Part shown: positions 56,833 through 64,000 of the stretch, piece by piece
Layout of the letters: every line of letters starts with the position of its first letter
Numbering within the stretch: position 1 is the stretch's first letter
Assembly: GCA_963749115.1 (NCBI GenBank)
Contig: CAVVLP010000010.1
Span: forward strand, 62,001 to 126,000
DNA from: SZUA-36 sp963749115
GTDB taxonomy: Bacteria; Pseudomonadota; Gammaproteobacteria; Xanthomonadales; SZUA-36
Reading direction: 5' to 3'
Length of the DNA: 64,000 nt
The notes under the pieces: generated by a model
The model's input: only the letters and a program-made list of their open reading frames with translations
Database searches by the model: none
Told to the model about the DNA's origin: nothing
Made by a program: the position numbers and the translations under genes

Positions 56833-57399
56833 ATGAATACCCGGACTTTGCTCGATACTGCCGCAGCAGTTAAACAACTGCAGGCTGGGCATGTTATTGC
56901 CTATCCCACCGAAGCCGTATTTGGACTGGGTTGTGACCCGACTGATGAAGCGGCAGTCCGCAAACTTTTATTGCTGAAAGGCCGGCACGAGTCGGCTGGC
57001 CTGGTGCTGATCGCCAGCGATTTTTCACAACTAAAACCCTGGGTATCAGAGGTTGACGATTACCTGATAGACAAAGCCATGCAAACCTGGCCAGGTCCCG
57101 TTACCTGGTTATTTCCACGTGCTGCCGGTGTACCCGACTATGTGGCGGGTCAGCACGACACGATCGCCGTACGCATCACCGCACACGAGCCCAGTCGGGC
57201 ACTATGCGCGGCTTTTGGCTCCGCCCTGATATCGACCAGCGCCAATCACACTTCCGCCAAACCGGCCCGAAGTGTCGCGCAGGTGCTGGATTATTTTGGT
57301 TCTGACCTTGCCGGTGTTCTCGAAGGCGAACTGGGCGATGGTGAGAAACCCAGCGAAATTCGAGATCTTGTCAGCGGGAAAATCATCAGGCAAGGCTAG
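56833..57399 (+). CDS. tsaC: Threonylcarbamoyl-AMP synthase
   Basis: 188 residues, the short TsaC (YrdC) form without the Sua5 domain. AYPTEAVFGLGCDPTDEAAV, LLKGRHESAGLVLIASD, WPGPVTWLFPRA and ALISTSANHTSAKPARSV match YrdC. It makes threonylcarbamoyl-AMP from threonine, bicarbonate and ATP, which TsaD (36265-37293) uses on tRNA. It lies between topA and hemF, a conserved arrangement. Confidence 0.97.
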   Translation: MNTRTLLDTAAAVKQLQAGHVIAYPTEAVFGLGCDPTDEAAVRKLLLLKGRHESAGLVLIASDFSQLKPWVSEVDDYLIDKAMQTWPGPVTWLFPRAAGVPDYVAGQHDTIAVRITAHEPSRALCAAFGSALISTSANHTSAKPARSVAQVLDYFGSDLAGVLEGELGDGEKPSEIRDLVSGKIIRQG

Positions 57400-57428
57400 G
57401 CCATTTACTTCATCGGGCTGGAATACTA

Positions 57429-58358
57429 ATGTCAATTGAGCGGGTTAAAACATACTTACTTGGTCTGCAGGACAATATCTGTCGCGGACTGGAAAAGGCG
57501 GACGGTAAAGGTCGCTTCGAAGAAGATATGTGGGAACGTGAGGCTGGTGGTGGCGGACGCACCCGGGTTTTGAAACAGGGTGATGTTTTTGAGCAGGCCG
57601 GGGTCAATTTCTCGCATGTTTATGGCAACCGGCTGCCACCTTCAGCAACCGCCGCCAGACCTGAACTGGAAGGTCGTGATTTCCAGGCGCTGGGTATTTC
57701 CCTCGTTATTCATCCACGCAATCCGTATGTGCCCACGAGTCATGCCAATGTCCGTTTCTTTATCGCCAACAAACCCGGGGCTGAAGAAGACACCGATGGT
57801 TCAATCTGGTGGTTTGGCGGTGGCTATGACCTGACCCCGTATTACCCGAACATGGAAGACGTAGTCCACTGGCATCAAACCGTTAAGAAAACCTGTCAGC
57901 CTTTTGGCGACGAGGTCTATCCGCGATACAAACAATGGTGCGACGAGTATTTCTATCTTAAGCATCGAAACGAAACCCGAGGTGTCGGTGGCCTGTTCTT
58001 CGATGACCTGAACGAATGGGGCTTTGAACGTTGCTTTGAGTTCATGCAAACCGTGGGGAACAGCTATCTGCCTGCTTATCTGCCCATCGTTGACCGCCGC
58101 AAGCAAACCGAATACGGCGATCGTGAACGGGCGTTCCAATTGTATCGGCGTGGGCGTTATGTCGAGTTCAACCTGGTATATGACCGCGGCACACTTTTTG
58201 GTCTGCAATCCGGTGGCCGTACCGAATCCATACTTATGTCACTTCCGCCACTGGTAAGTTGGCGCTATAACTACCAACCCGAGAAAGGTTCTGCTGAAGC
58301 GGAACTGGAGGGGTATTTGGAGCCGAGGGACTGGTTGGATGAGGACATTCAGGACTGA
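57429..58358 (+). CDS. hemF: Oxygen-dependent coproporphyrinogen III oxidase
   Basis: 309 residues. WEREAGGGGRTRVLKQGDVFEQAGVNFSHV-type start, NPYVPTSHANVRFF, WWFGGGYDLTPYYP and YNLVYDRGT-like EFNLVYDRGTLFGLQSGGR are family hallmarks. It decarboxylates coproporphyrinogen III to protoporphyrinogen IX using oxygen, which implies aerobic haem synthesis. It lies 29 bases after tsaC. The 0.8-kb region after it holds repeats and the candidate small RNA. Confidence 0.98.
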   Translation: MSIERVKTYLLGLQDNICRGLEKADGKGRFEEDMWEREAGGGGRTRVLKQGDVFEQAGVNFSHVYGNRLPPSATAARPELEGRDFQALGISLVIHPRNPYVPTSHANVRFFIANKPGAEEDTDGSIWWFGGGYDLTPYYPNMEDVVHWHQTVKKTCQPFGDEVYPRYKQWCDEYFYLKHRNETRGVGGLFFDDLNEWGFERCFEFMQTVGNSYLPAYLPIVDRRKQTEYGDRERAFQLYRRGRYVEFNLVYDRGTLFGLQSGGRTESILMSLPPLVSWRYNYQPEKGSAEAELEGYLEPRDWLDEDIQD

Positions 58359-58506
58359 AACGTACCGCAACGGCCCCGGCAAGTTTCTCAACTGATTTTC
58401 AGCCTCATCTTGTCAGTGTTTCCTACGATCCACCACCCCGATTCAACCATAAACCGTGTAGACCTATCAGAATCAAGTGACCTATGAATTCCCACAAAGC
58501 CGAGGG

Positions 58507-58605
58507 GGTGTGGTGTCTTGTTTAAGGACCGTGCGAGACAGGAGTCGAGCCCGCGCCCCCAAGGATGGGTTCACGGCATGTCCTGAAACAAGACACCGCA
58601 CCACC
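58507..58605. repeat. Large inverted repeat after hemF
   Basis: GGTGTGGTGTCTTGTTTAAG (left) and AAACAAGACACCGCACCACC (right) are near-perfect complements of about 24 bases with a 50-base spacer that itself contains GTGAACC-type pairing. It could form a long hairpin on either strand and might end hemF transcription. No U-run follows. Confidence 0.65.
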
Positions 58606-58682
58606 TTGGCGCCCAGGCAAGTAGTGAAATGCCTGGCAGAGCTGACAAACGCCGCTTCTGTTCATGCATGCATCAAACAACG

Positions 58683-58975
58683 TGCAAAACTGAAAGGCAC
58701 CGCTCCTGCGCTTCCTGCGCCCGCGGTGTACCGTACATCCTGTACATAACCGTTCGTCCAATTAGGTGCTGTGCCAGGCTGAAAGACGTCGCTCCGCGCA
58801 TCCAATGATGCGCTGTGCAAAACTGACACAATCGCGCCGCACATCCCTGTGCTCTATCGCGATATACCGTTCATCCTGAACATAACCGTTCGTCCAATTA
58901 GGTGCTGTGCCAGGCTGAAAGACGCCGCTCCTGCGCATCCCTGCGCCCGCGGCATACCGTACATCCTGTACATAA
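58683..58975. repeat. Degenerate tandem repeats with AGGA/AGGGA-loop hairpins
   Basis: Three to four imperfect units, each with GTGCCAGGCTGAAAGACG-like and CCGTACATCCTGTACATAAC-like blocks. On the minus strand they form short perfect hairpins: GTAC-AGGAT-GTAC (58959-58971, 58733-58745), GTTC-AGGAT-GAAC (58869-58881), GCGC-AGGGAT-GCGC (58933-58946), GCAC-AGGGAT-GTGC (58839-58852), GCGC-AGGAA-GCGC (58708-58720) and GCGCATC-ATTG-GATGCGC (58796-58813). Stems vary in a compensatory way while the GGA loop stays, as in CsrA/RsmA sites. Transcription is not shown. Confidence 0.6.
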
Positions 58976-59003
58976 AAAAGCCCCACCACTTGGCGGTGGG
59001 GCT
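58974..59003 (-). terminator. Intrinsic terminator of the polA-side transcript
   Basis: AGCCCCACC (59003-58995 read on minus) pairs with GGTGGGGCT around GCCAAGT, nine perfect pairs, followed by six U residues. A textbook rho-independent terminator on the minus strand, serving polA and the candidate small RNA. Confidence 0.9.
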
Positions 59004-59096
59004 AAAAGTGGTCTCGGCAAGGGGGAAATAACCGATACCCTGGTTCGCATAGGGAGCGAACCGGACTGTAGGGGAACAGTCAAGAATTAAGACCAC
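58974..59096 (-). ncRNA. Candidate small RNA downstream of polA
   Basis: Read on the minus strand, GTGGTCT (59096-59090) pairs with AGACCAC (59014-59008), closing a domain with three hairpins. GACTGT/ACAGTC has loop TCCCCT, GGTTCGC/GCGAACC has loop TCCCTAT, and a weaker TCGG/CCGA has a long C-rich loop. The closed domain is followed by a terminator. The 5' end is set by the closing stem; no promoter is evident, so processing from the polA transcript is possible. Position matches Spot 42 of Escherichia coli (downstream of polA, same strand), but I recognise no sequence match. The UCCC loops could base-pair with Shine-Dalgarno sequences. Confidence 0.55.
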
Positions 59097-59161
59097 TATG
59101 CTGTCCTTTGGTTCAACAAGACGGCAGTTTTTCAAACGGGTAGTCCACAAGGTCTCCCGCG

Positions 59162-61849
59162 TTAATGTGCGGTATCCCAGTCTGTTCCAAAACCAACATC
59201 AACGACCAGTGGTACATCCAGACTTGCTGCGGCTGACATGTGTTTTACAACAGCATCAGACACCATGGCTCGTTGCTTTTCTTCCACCTCCAGCACCAGT
59301 TCATCGTGTACCTGCATAACCAGTCTCGCGCCCGCCTGGCTGGTCTGCAGCCATTTATCTACCTTGATCATGGCGATCTTGATAATGTCAGCTGCCGTGC
59401 CTTGCATCGGCGCATTGATGGCAGCGCGTTCCGCACCCTGACGACGCATCATGTTGCTGGCATTGATCTCGGGTAAATACAACCTGCGTCCGAATAGTGT
59501 TTCGACATAACCGTGTTCACGGGCCTTTTCACGGGTCTCTTCCATAAAAATCCGTACACCCGGGTAACGGGAAAAATAGGTATCCATATATTCCTGGGCC
59601 TCGGGACGGCTAATATCGAGTTGACGACCAAGACCAAAGGCTGACATGCCATACATTAACCCGAAGTTGATCGCCTTGGCGGCGCGTCGTTGATCATCCG
59701 TTACTTTGTCGTAGTCAGCCCCAAACACCTCGCCTGCTGTTGCCCTGTGGACATCGACACCGTCGTGAAACGCCTTCAGCAGACCCTTGTCCCCCGAAAG
59801 GTGTGCCATGATACGCAGTTCAATCTGGGAGTAATCAGCAGCCAGTATCAGGCTTCCCTTCGGTGCCACAAAGGCCCTGCGTATCTTGCGTCCCTGCGGT
59901 GTTCGTATGGGTATGTTTTGCAGGTTGGGATTTGAGGAGGATAGCCTGCCGGTTGCCGCCACCGCCTGGTGATACGAAGTATGTACCCGCCCGGTATGCG
60001 GATTGATCTGCATGGGCAGTTTATCGGTATAGGTTGATTTGAGCTTGGAGATAGACCGGTTTTCAAGGATCAACTTCGGCAGTTCATAATTTGCGGCCAG
60101 CTCCTTCAGCACGTCCTCCGCTGTTGATGGTTGACCCTTTGGTGTTTTACGTATGACCGGCAGCTCCAGTTTTTCAAACAGGATCTGCTGCAGTTGCTTT
60201 GGAGATTCAAGGTTAAATGGCTGACCGGCAGCCTCATGTGACTGCTCTTCGAGTTCCAGCATGCGTTTGGCCAACTCGCCACTTTGCCGCTGCAATTCTT
60301 TGCCATCAATCAGTACACCGGTCTGCTCCATTCTCGCCAACACCGGTATCAACGGGATTTCGATATCCACCAACACCTTTTCGAGTGCGGCTTCGCGCTG
60401 TAATTTAGGCCACAGGTGCTGGTGCAGGCGCAAGGTGATGTCGGCATCCTCGGCCGCGTAGTGACCGGCATCTTCGATAGAAACCTGGCTGAAAGATATC
60501 TGCTTGGCTCCCTTGCCGGCAATATCCTCGTAATGGGTGGTCTGATGACCGAGGTATTTAAGCGCGAGTGAATCCATATCGTGGCGACTGCCGGTGCTGT
60601 TGAGTACATAGGATTCGAGCATCGTGTCAAAGGCGACGCCTGTTACCGCTAGATTGTAGCGTGACAGGACATTCATATCGTACTTGATATGCTGACCCAC
60701 CTTTTTGGGTGACTCGCCTTCCAGAAGCGGTCTGAGGGCCTCCAGCACGGTATCACGATCAAGTTGCACAGGAACACCCGGATAATTGTGACCAACCGGG
60801 ACATAGATCGCTTCAAACGCATCAACGGCAAAACTCAGACCCACCAGCTCAGCCTGCATCGGATCGAGGCTGGTCGTTTCGGTATCAAATGCTATCAGAT
60901 CGGATGACTCCAGTTTCTCCAGCCACTTGTTGAAACTTGCCATATCCAAGATCGTTGTGTAGTTCAACTCGGGCTTTTGCGACTCTGACTGTTCCTGCGC
61001 GCCCAGTTCCCTCAACCAGCTGTTGAATTCATTGCGTTGCAGAAACTCACGCAGGGCATTTTCATCCACTGATCCACGCTTGAGTTGGCTGACATCCTGT
61101 TCCAGATCCAGATCAGTGCGGATGGTTGTCAGGTCTTGCGATAGCGGCAAAATTTCAAGAGCCTCACGCAGGTATTCACCAATTTTTCCTTTCATATCAA
61201 TGGCATTGGCCATTACACCTTCGAGATCATGCCAGCTGTTCAGCCACTTGGCGGCGGTTTTGGGCCCGCATTTCTCAACTCCGGGAATGTTGTCTGACTT
61301 GTCACCGGTCAAGGCCAGGAAATCCACGATCTGTTCAGGTGTCACGCCAAATTTTTCGACTACCCCATCAGCGTCCATCGACGTATCGGTCATCGTATTG
61401 ACCAGTGATACATGGTCATTGACCAACTGAGCCATGTCCTTGTCACCGGTGGAGATTACGCAGTCCATTTTCTTAGCGGCGGCGCGGCGGGCCAGTGTTC
61501 CGATCACATCATCGGCCTCAACACCCGAAACCTGGATCAGTGGAAGACCCAGCAGGCGGACAATTTCATGAATCGGTTCTATCTGCTGCCTGAGCTCCAG
61601 CGGCATCGGTGGGCGGTTTGCCTTGTACTCCTGGTACATTTCATGACGAAATGTCGGACCCTTTGCATCGAAAACCACCGCAATATTTTCCGGCTCCGCA
61701 TCTTTCAGCAAGCGTCGCAGCATATTCGCCACACCGAGAAGTGCGCCTGTCGGCTCACCTGCGGAATTGGTCAGGTTGGGAAGCGCGTGGTAGGCCCGGT
61801 AGATATAGGACGAACCATCGACCAGGTAGAGAATATTTTTAGCACTCAT
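59162..61849 (-). CDS. polA: DNA polymerase I
   Basis: 895 residues with all three domains. The 5'-3' exonuclease is at about 1-290 (LYLVDGSSYIYRAYHAL, GVEADDVIGTLA, TGDKDMAQLV). The 3'-5' exonuclease has IAFDTETTSLDPMQAELVGL, so its acidic residues are kept. The polymerase domain has AADYSQIELRIMAHLSGD, RRAAKAINFGLMYGMSAFGL and MQVHDELVLEV. It fills gaps in repair and lagging-strand synthesis. The start 61849 is divergent from the DUF2782 gene, 102 bases apart. A candidate small RNA and strong terminator lie downstream. Confidence 0.99.
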   Translation of the reverse strand: MSAKNILYLVDGSSYIYRAYHALPNLTNSAGEPTGALLGVANMLRRLLKDAEPENIAVVFDAKGPTFRHEMYQEYKANRPPMPLELRQQIEPIHEIVRLLGLPLIQVSGVEADDVIGTLARRAAAKKMDCVISTGDKDMAQLVNDHVSLVNTMTDTSMDADGVVEKFGVTPEQIVDFLALTGDKSDNIPGVEKCGPKTAAKWLNSWHDLEGVMANAIDMKGKIGEYLREALEILPLSQDLTTIRTDLDLEQDVSQLKRGSVDENALREFLQRNEFNSWLRELGAQEQSESQKPELNYTTILDMASFNKWLEKLESSDLIAFDTETTSLDPMQAELVGLSFAVDAFEAIYVPVGHNYPGVPVQLDRDTVLEALRPLLEGESPKKVGQHIKYDMNVLSRYNLAVTGVAFDTMLESYVLNSTGSRHDMDSLALKYLGHQTTHYEDIAGKGAKQISFSQVSIEDAGHYAAEDADITLRLHQHLWPKLQREAALEKVLVDIEIPLIPVLARMEQTGVLIDGKELQRQSGELAKRMLELEEQSHEAAGQPFNLESPKQLQQILFEKLELPVIRKTPKGQPSTAEDVLKELAANYELPKLILENRSISKLKSTYTDKLPMQINPHTGRVHTSYHQAVAATGRLSSSNPNLQNIPIRTPQGRKIRRAFVAPKGSLILAADYSQIELRIMAHLSGDKGLLKAFHDGVDVHRATAGEVFGADYDKVTDDQRRAAKAINFGLMYGMSAFGLGRQLDISRPEAQEYMDTYFSRYPGVRIFMEETREKAREHGYVETLFGRRLYLPEINASNMMRRQGAERAAINAPMQGTAADIIKIAMIKVDKWLQTSQAGARLVMQVHDELVLEVEEKQRAMVSDAVVKHMSAAASLDVPLVVDVGFGTDWDTAH

Positions 61850-61951
61850 GCGACATTTCTTCCAGATTCAGTGTTTAGGGTCTGCTATGCTGAGAGTATA
61901 TATAAAGAGTTACGCAGACATTATTAATTTGCGGTTGAGGGAGCGAAGCAA

Positions 61952-62308
61952 ATGAAACACAAATGGATAACCACTCTGGCGGCAAGCACTTTGATCTGGG
62001 GACTGGCCATGGCGCAACAGGAAACCGCAGAGAGCACCGATCCGGCTGCACCGCCACCTATCCCGCCGATTCCTCCAAAAGTGCCCGGTGAACAACTTGA
62101 ACCCAGTGTCGTGATTACCGAGCGTGAAGGTCAACGAATCGAAGAATACACGCAGAATGGCCGTGTCTACATGGTTAAGATCACACCCGTTAAAGGGCCA
62201 GCTTACTATTATCTTGATGAAGATGGTGACGGCGAACTTGAACTGCGTGAATCCGACCGGAAACTGAATCCGGTCCAGCCGGTTTACTGGAAGTTGAAAG
62301 AGTGGTGA
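61952..62308 (+). CDS. DUF2782 exported protein
   Basis: 118 residues. Signal peptide KHKWITTLAASTLIWGLAMA, a Pro-rich linker (DPAAPPPIPPIPPKVPGEQ), then EPSVVITEREGQRIEEYTQN and YYYLDEDGDGELELRESD, the core of DUF2782 proteins usually found beside polA in gammaproteobacteria. The function is unknown; periplasmic. Its stop overlaps the start of the dctQ-like gene by 7 bases, so the two are probably co-translated. Confidence 0.9.
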   Translation: MKHKWITTLAASTLIWGLAMAQQETAESTDPAAPPPIPPIPPKVPGEQLEPSVVITEREGQRIEEYTQNGRVYMVKITPVKGPAYYYLDEDGDGELELRESDRKLNPVQPVYWKLKEW

Positions 62309-62817
62309 CATCACGCGTACCAGAGGCATCCGACCACTTTTCTGCACTACGCAAATTTATTGCCTGGTGCGGGAAATCGGTCGCCTGGTTAACGGTTGTG
62401 ATGGTACTGCTGACATTTACCATCGTAGTGCTTCGTTATGGCTTTAACCTGGGCTGGATCTGGCTGCAGGAATCGCTGACCTATCTTCATGTCGTGGTGT
62501 TCAGTATTGCTGCCGCATGGACTTTGCAACAGGACGGGCATGTGCGGGTGGATATTTTTTACGGCGGTATGACGGAACACAACCGGGCCAGGGTCGATCT
62601 GCTTGGAAGCCTGGTATTCCTCGTGCCCTTTTGTATCTTTGTGCTGATTATTGCCTGGCCCTATGTCAGCAATTCCTGGAAGTTACTGGAATCTTCAAGA
62701 GAGGCCGGTGGGCTACCCATGGTATTTCTGCTCAAATCACTGATTTTGGTTATGCCAGCATTGTTGCTCGGTCAGGCCTTTATCAATATCAGCCGATGCA
62801 TGGAAAGCACTGCGTAA
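62302..62817 (+). CDS. TRAP transporter small permease (DctQ-like), without a DctM partner here
   Basis: 171 residues with four membrane helices (SVAWLTVVMVLLTFTIVVLRYG, LTYLHVVVFSIAAAWTLQQD, LLGSLVFLVPFCIFVLIIAW, LLKSLILVMPALLLGQAFIN). FGFN-like RYGFNLGWIWLQESLTYLHV, DGHVRVDIFY and EAGGLPMVFLLKSLI match DctQ subunits of TRAP transporters. DctQ normally works with a DctM large permease and a DctP binding protein, usually encoded alongside. Here the next gene is trmH and no DctM or DctP is in the window. GTG 62302 overlaps the DUF2782 stop. Confidence 0.88.
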   Translation: MVTSRVPEASDHFSALRKFIAWCGKSVAWLTVVMVLLTFTIVVLRYGFNLGWIWLQESLTYLHVVVFSIAAAWTLQQDGHVRVDIFYGGMTEHNRARVDLLGSLVFLVPFCIFVLIIAWPYVSNSWKLLESSREAGGLPMVFLLKSLILVMPALLLGQAFINISRCMESTA

Positions 62818-62837
62818 TGAAAAACATGCGCTAAGCC

Positions 62838-63507
62838 ATGACGCCTGAGCGCGTAGCCAGGCTGGATGAAGTATTGGCGCGGCGCCAACCCGACCTGACC
62901 GTATTTGCAGAAAACCTGCACAAACCCAAGAATTTCTCAGCCATGGTTCGCAACTGTGATGCCGTGGGCATCAACGAGATGCATGTGTCGCCGGGTGAGA
63001 ATAGTCTCCGTACACATTGGAAAACCTCACAAGGGGCAGAAAAATGGGTCTATATCCGCACCCACAACAGCACTGAAGATAGTTGTAAATATCTGAAATC
63101 AAAAGGTTTTCAGACTAGTAGCTGCACATTTGAGTGATGATGCCATAGATTTTCGCGATGTCGATTACACACAAGCCACCGCCCTGGTGTTGGGTTCCGA
63201 ATTATTTGGTGTCAGCGATAAAACCCTGTCATATGTCGACCAGCAGATCAATATACCGATGATGGGTGTTACCCAGTCCCTGAATGTTTCGGTGGCTTGC
63301 GCAATCGTGCTCTATGAAGCACAACGGCAAAGACAGGCTGCAGGAATGTATGACCACTGCCGACTGGATGATGAAACGCTCGCCCGGCAACGATTTGAGT
63401 GGTTACACCCGGTGCTGACAGACTATTGTAAAAAACATCGCCTTAGTTATCCGTCATTGGACGAATCAGGTGATTTGGCAGAACCGATGCCGAGGGCGGA
63501 ATCCTGA
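62838..63507 (+). CDS. trmH: tRNA (Gm18) 2'-O-methyltransferase, one frameshift
   Basis: SPOUT-family TrmH, about 222 residues after correction. MTPERVARLDEVLARRQPDL and VFAENLHKPKNFSAMVRNCD (with the conserved N-RNCDA) are in the first frame. The second has VLGSELFGVSD, IPMMGVTQSLNVSVACAI (the knot) and a C-terminal helix (ARQRFEWLHPVLTDYCKKH). It methylates the ribose of G18 in tRNA. One extra base near 63110-63116 (CAGACTAGTAG) causes an early stop at 63135-63137. It starts 20 bases after the dctQ-like gene. Confidence 0.88.
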
Positions 63508-63601
63508 TTGACATTAAAAAAAGCACGAACCTGCCTGGTACTCTTAATTTGATGCACATCTTCCGGGCCAGGTGATCAGCGGACCGGGTTCTGAATATCC
63601 A

Positions 63602-63971
63602 TTATTTCTTTTCTTTAAGCATGCCGGCGAGACCTGCAAACGGGCTATGCGTGGCTGAGCTATCTTGTGTCATCAGGTTCAAGGTGACCGTAGGCCGCGT
63701 CGATCAACCGGGAGTGTTCATTGTCGTGGCAATAAACACAAAGAAGTTCCCAGTTACTTCCATCCTGCGGGTTGTTGTCATGGTTATGGTCACGATGATG
63801 AACCGTAAGCTCCTGCAGGTTTTCCCTGGTGAATTCACGTACACATCGACCACAAACCCAGGGGTACAATTTAAGCGCCTTGGCCCGGTAGCCCTTCTCA
63901 CGCTCCTGTGATGCTTTTCGTGCCTGGGCGACAATGCTGTCGAGATTGTCTGATGATTTTCCTGCTGTCAT
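63602..63971 (-). CDS. yajD: HNH endonuclease family protein, YajD-like, 3'-terminal frameshift
   Basis: About 122 residues after correction. KLYPWVCGRCVREF and LTVHHRDHNHDNNPQDGSNWELLCVYCHDNEH form a ββα-metal HNH site with two CxxC pairs, as in YajD. Nuclease activity is expected but the role is unknown. Start 63971 follows the very strong AGGAGGT. One extra A near 63670-63676 stops the frame at DDTR. The restored tail DSSATHSPFAGLAGMLKEKK, stopping at 63602-63604, matches the family's C-terminus. Confidence 0.85.
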
Positions 63972-64000
63972 ATCTGACCTCCTATCAACCTGCATCCCGT

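Noticed and set aside
58974..59096. Homology to 6S RNA, SRP RNA or Spot 42
   Set aside because: None of the conserved sequence blocks of these RNAs is present; only the position resembles Spot 42.
58854..59150. Minus-strand open frame through the candidate small RNA
   Set aside because: No start context, no domain, and the stretch is explained better by RNA stems and a terminator.

Overview
The window looks like a chromosomal segment of a free-living, probably marine gammaproteobacterium. The evidence is the rpsU-yqeY-dnaG-rpoD cluster, tsaD-folB-folK, cca, slt, def-fmt-rsmB-ntrY, dprA-smg-topA-tsaC-hemF and polA, all in the order usual for that class. TonB-dependent uptake and intergenic REP palindromes fit as well. 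I cannot fix the genus.

Layout. 1-3.7 kb (minus): a serine hydrolase cut by the left edge, and a sarcosine/dimethylglycine-dehydrogenase-like flavoprotein with two frameshifts. 3.76-7.56 kb (plus): a thiamine salvage operon, with a TPP riboswitch followed by a TonB receptor, a PnuT-type permease and a thiamine-kinase-like protein. 7.9-10.1 kb (minus): an exported FG-GAP protein coupled to an exported metallo-beta-lactamase-fold protein. 10.3-19.3 kb is an accessory, decaying stretch: two broken TolB/TPR proteins, a caspase-fold (DUF6345-like) protein, an IS110 remnant, a 254-bp mobile repeat, degenerate lipoproteins and a broken GDSL esterase. 19.4-24.9 kb: an SDR, an aldehyde dehydrogenase and a ThDP enzyme, with REP palindromes and a second IS110 remnant around them. 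25.1-28.2 kb (minus): a secreted metzincin-like protease and a Tat-exported flavin oxidase. 28.4-29.75 kb: a second copy of the 254-bp repeat and the remains of an integron cassette array, including an AT-rich lipoprotein hydrolase gene. 29.9-64 kb: compact housekeeping operons for replication and transcription, folate, tRNA and rRNA modification, cell wall, DNA uptake, haem and DNA polymerase I.

Two features deserve most attention. Just downstream of polA, on the same strand, lies a candidate small RNA of about 120 nt: a closed structure with three C-rich loops and an intrinsic terminator, at the position occupied by Spot 42 in Escherichia coli. Next to it lies an array of short hairpins with AGGA or AGGGA loops and compensatory stem changes, resembling CsrA/RsmA binding sites.

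Caution on sequence quality. About two dozen reading-frame breaks occur, and nearly all are a net +1 base. They include breaks in folK, trmH and ntrY, which are usually intact. This points to insertion-type sequence errors as well as true decay, so single-frameshift genes are listed as CDS with the break noted. Genes with several breaks or a nonsense codon are listed as pseudogenes. I found no tRNA, rRNA, CRISPR array, prophage or integron integrase in the window.
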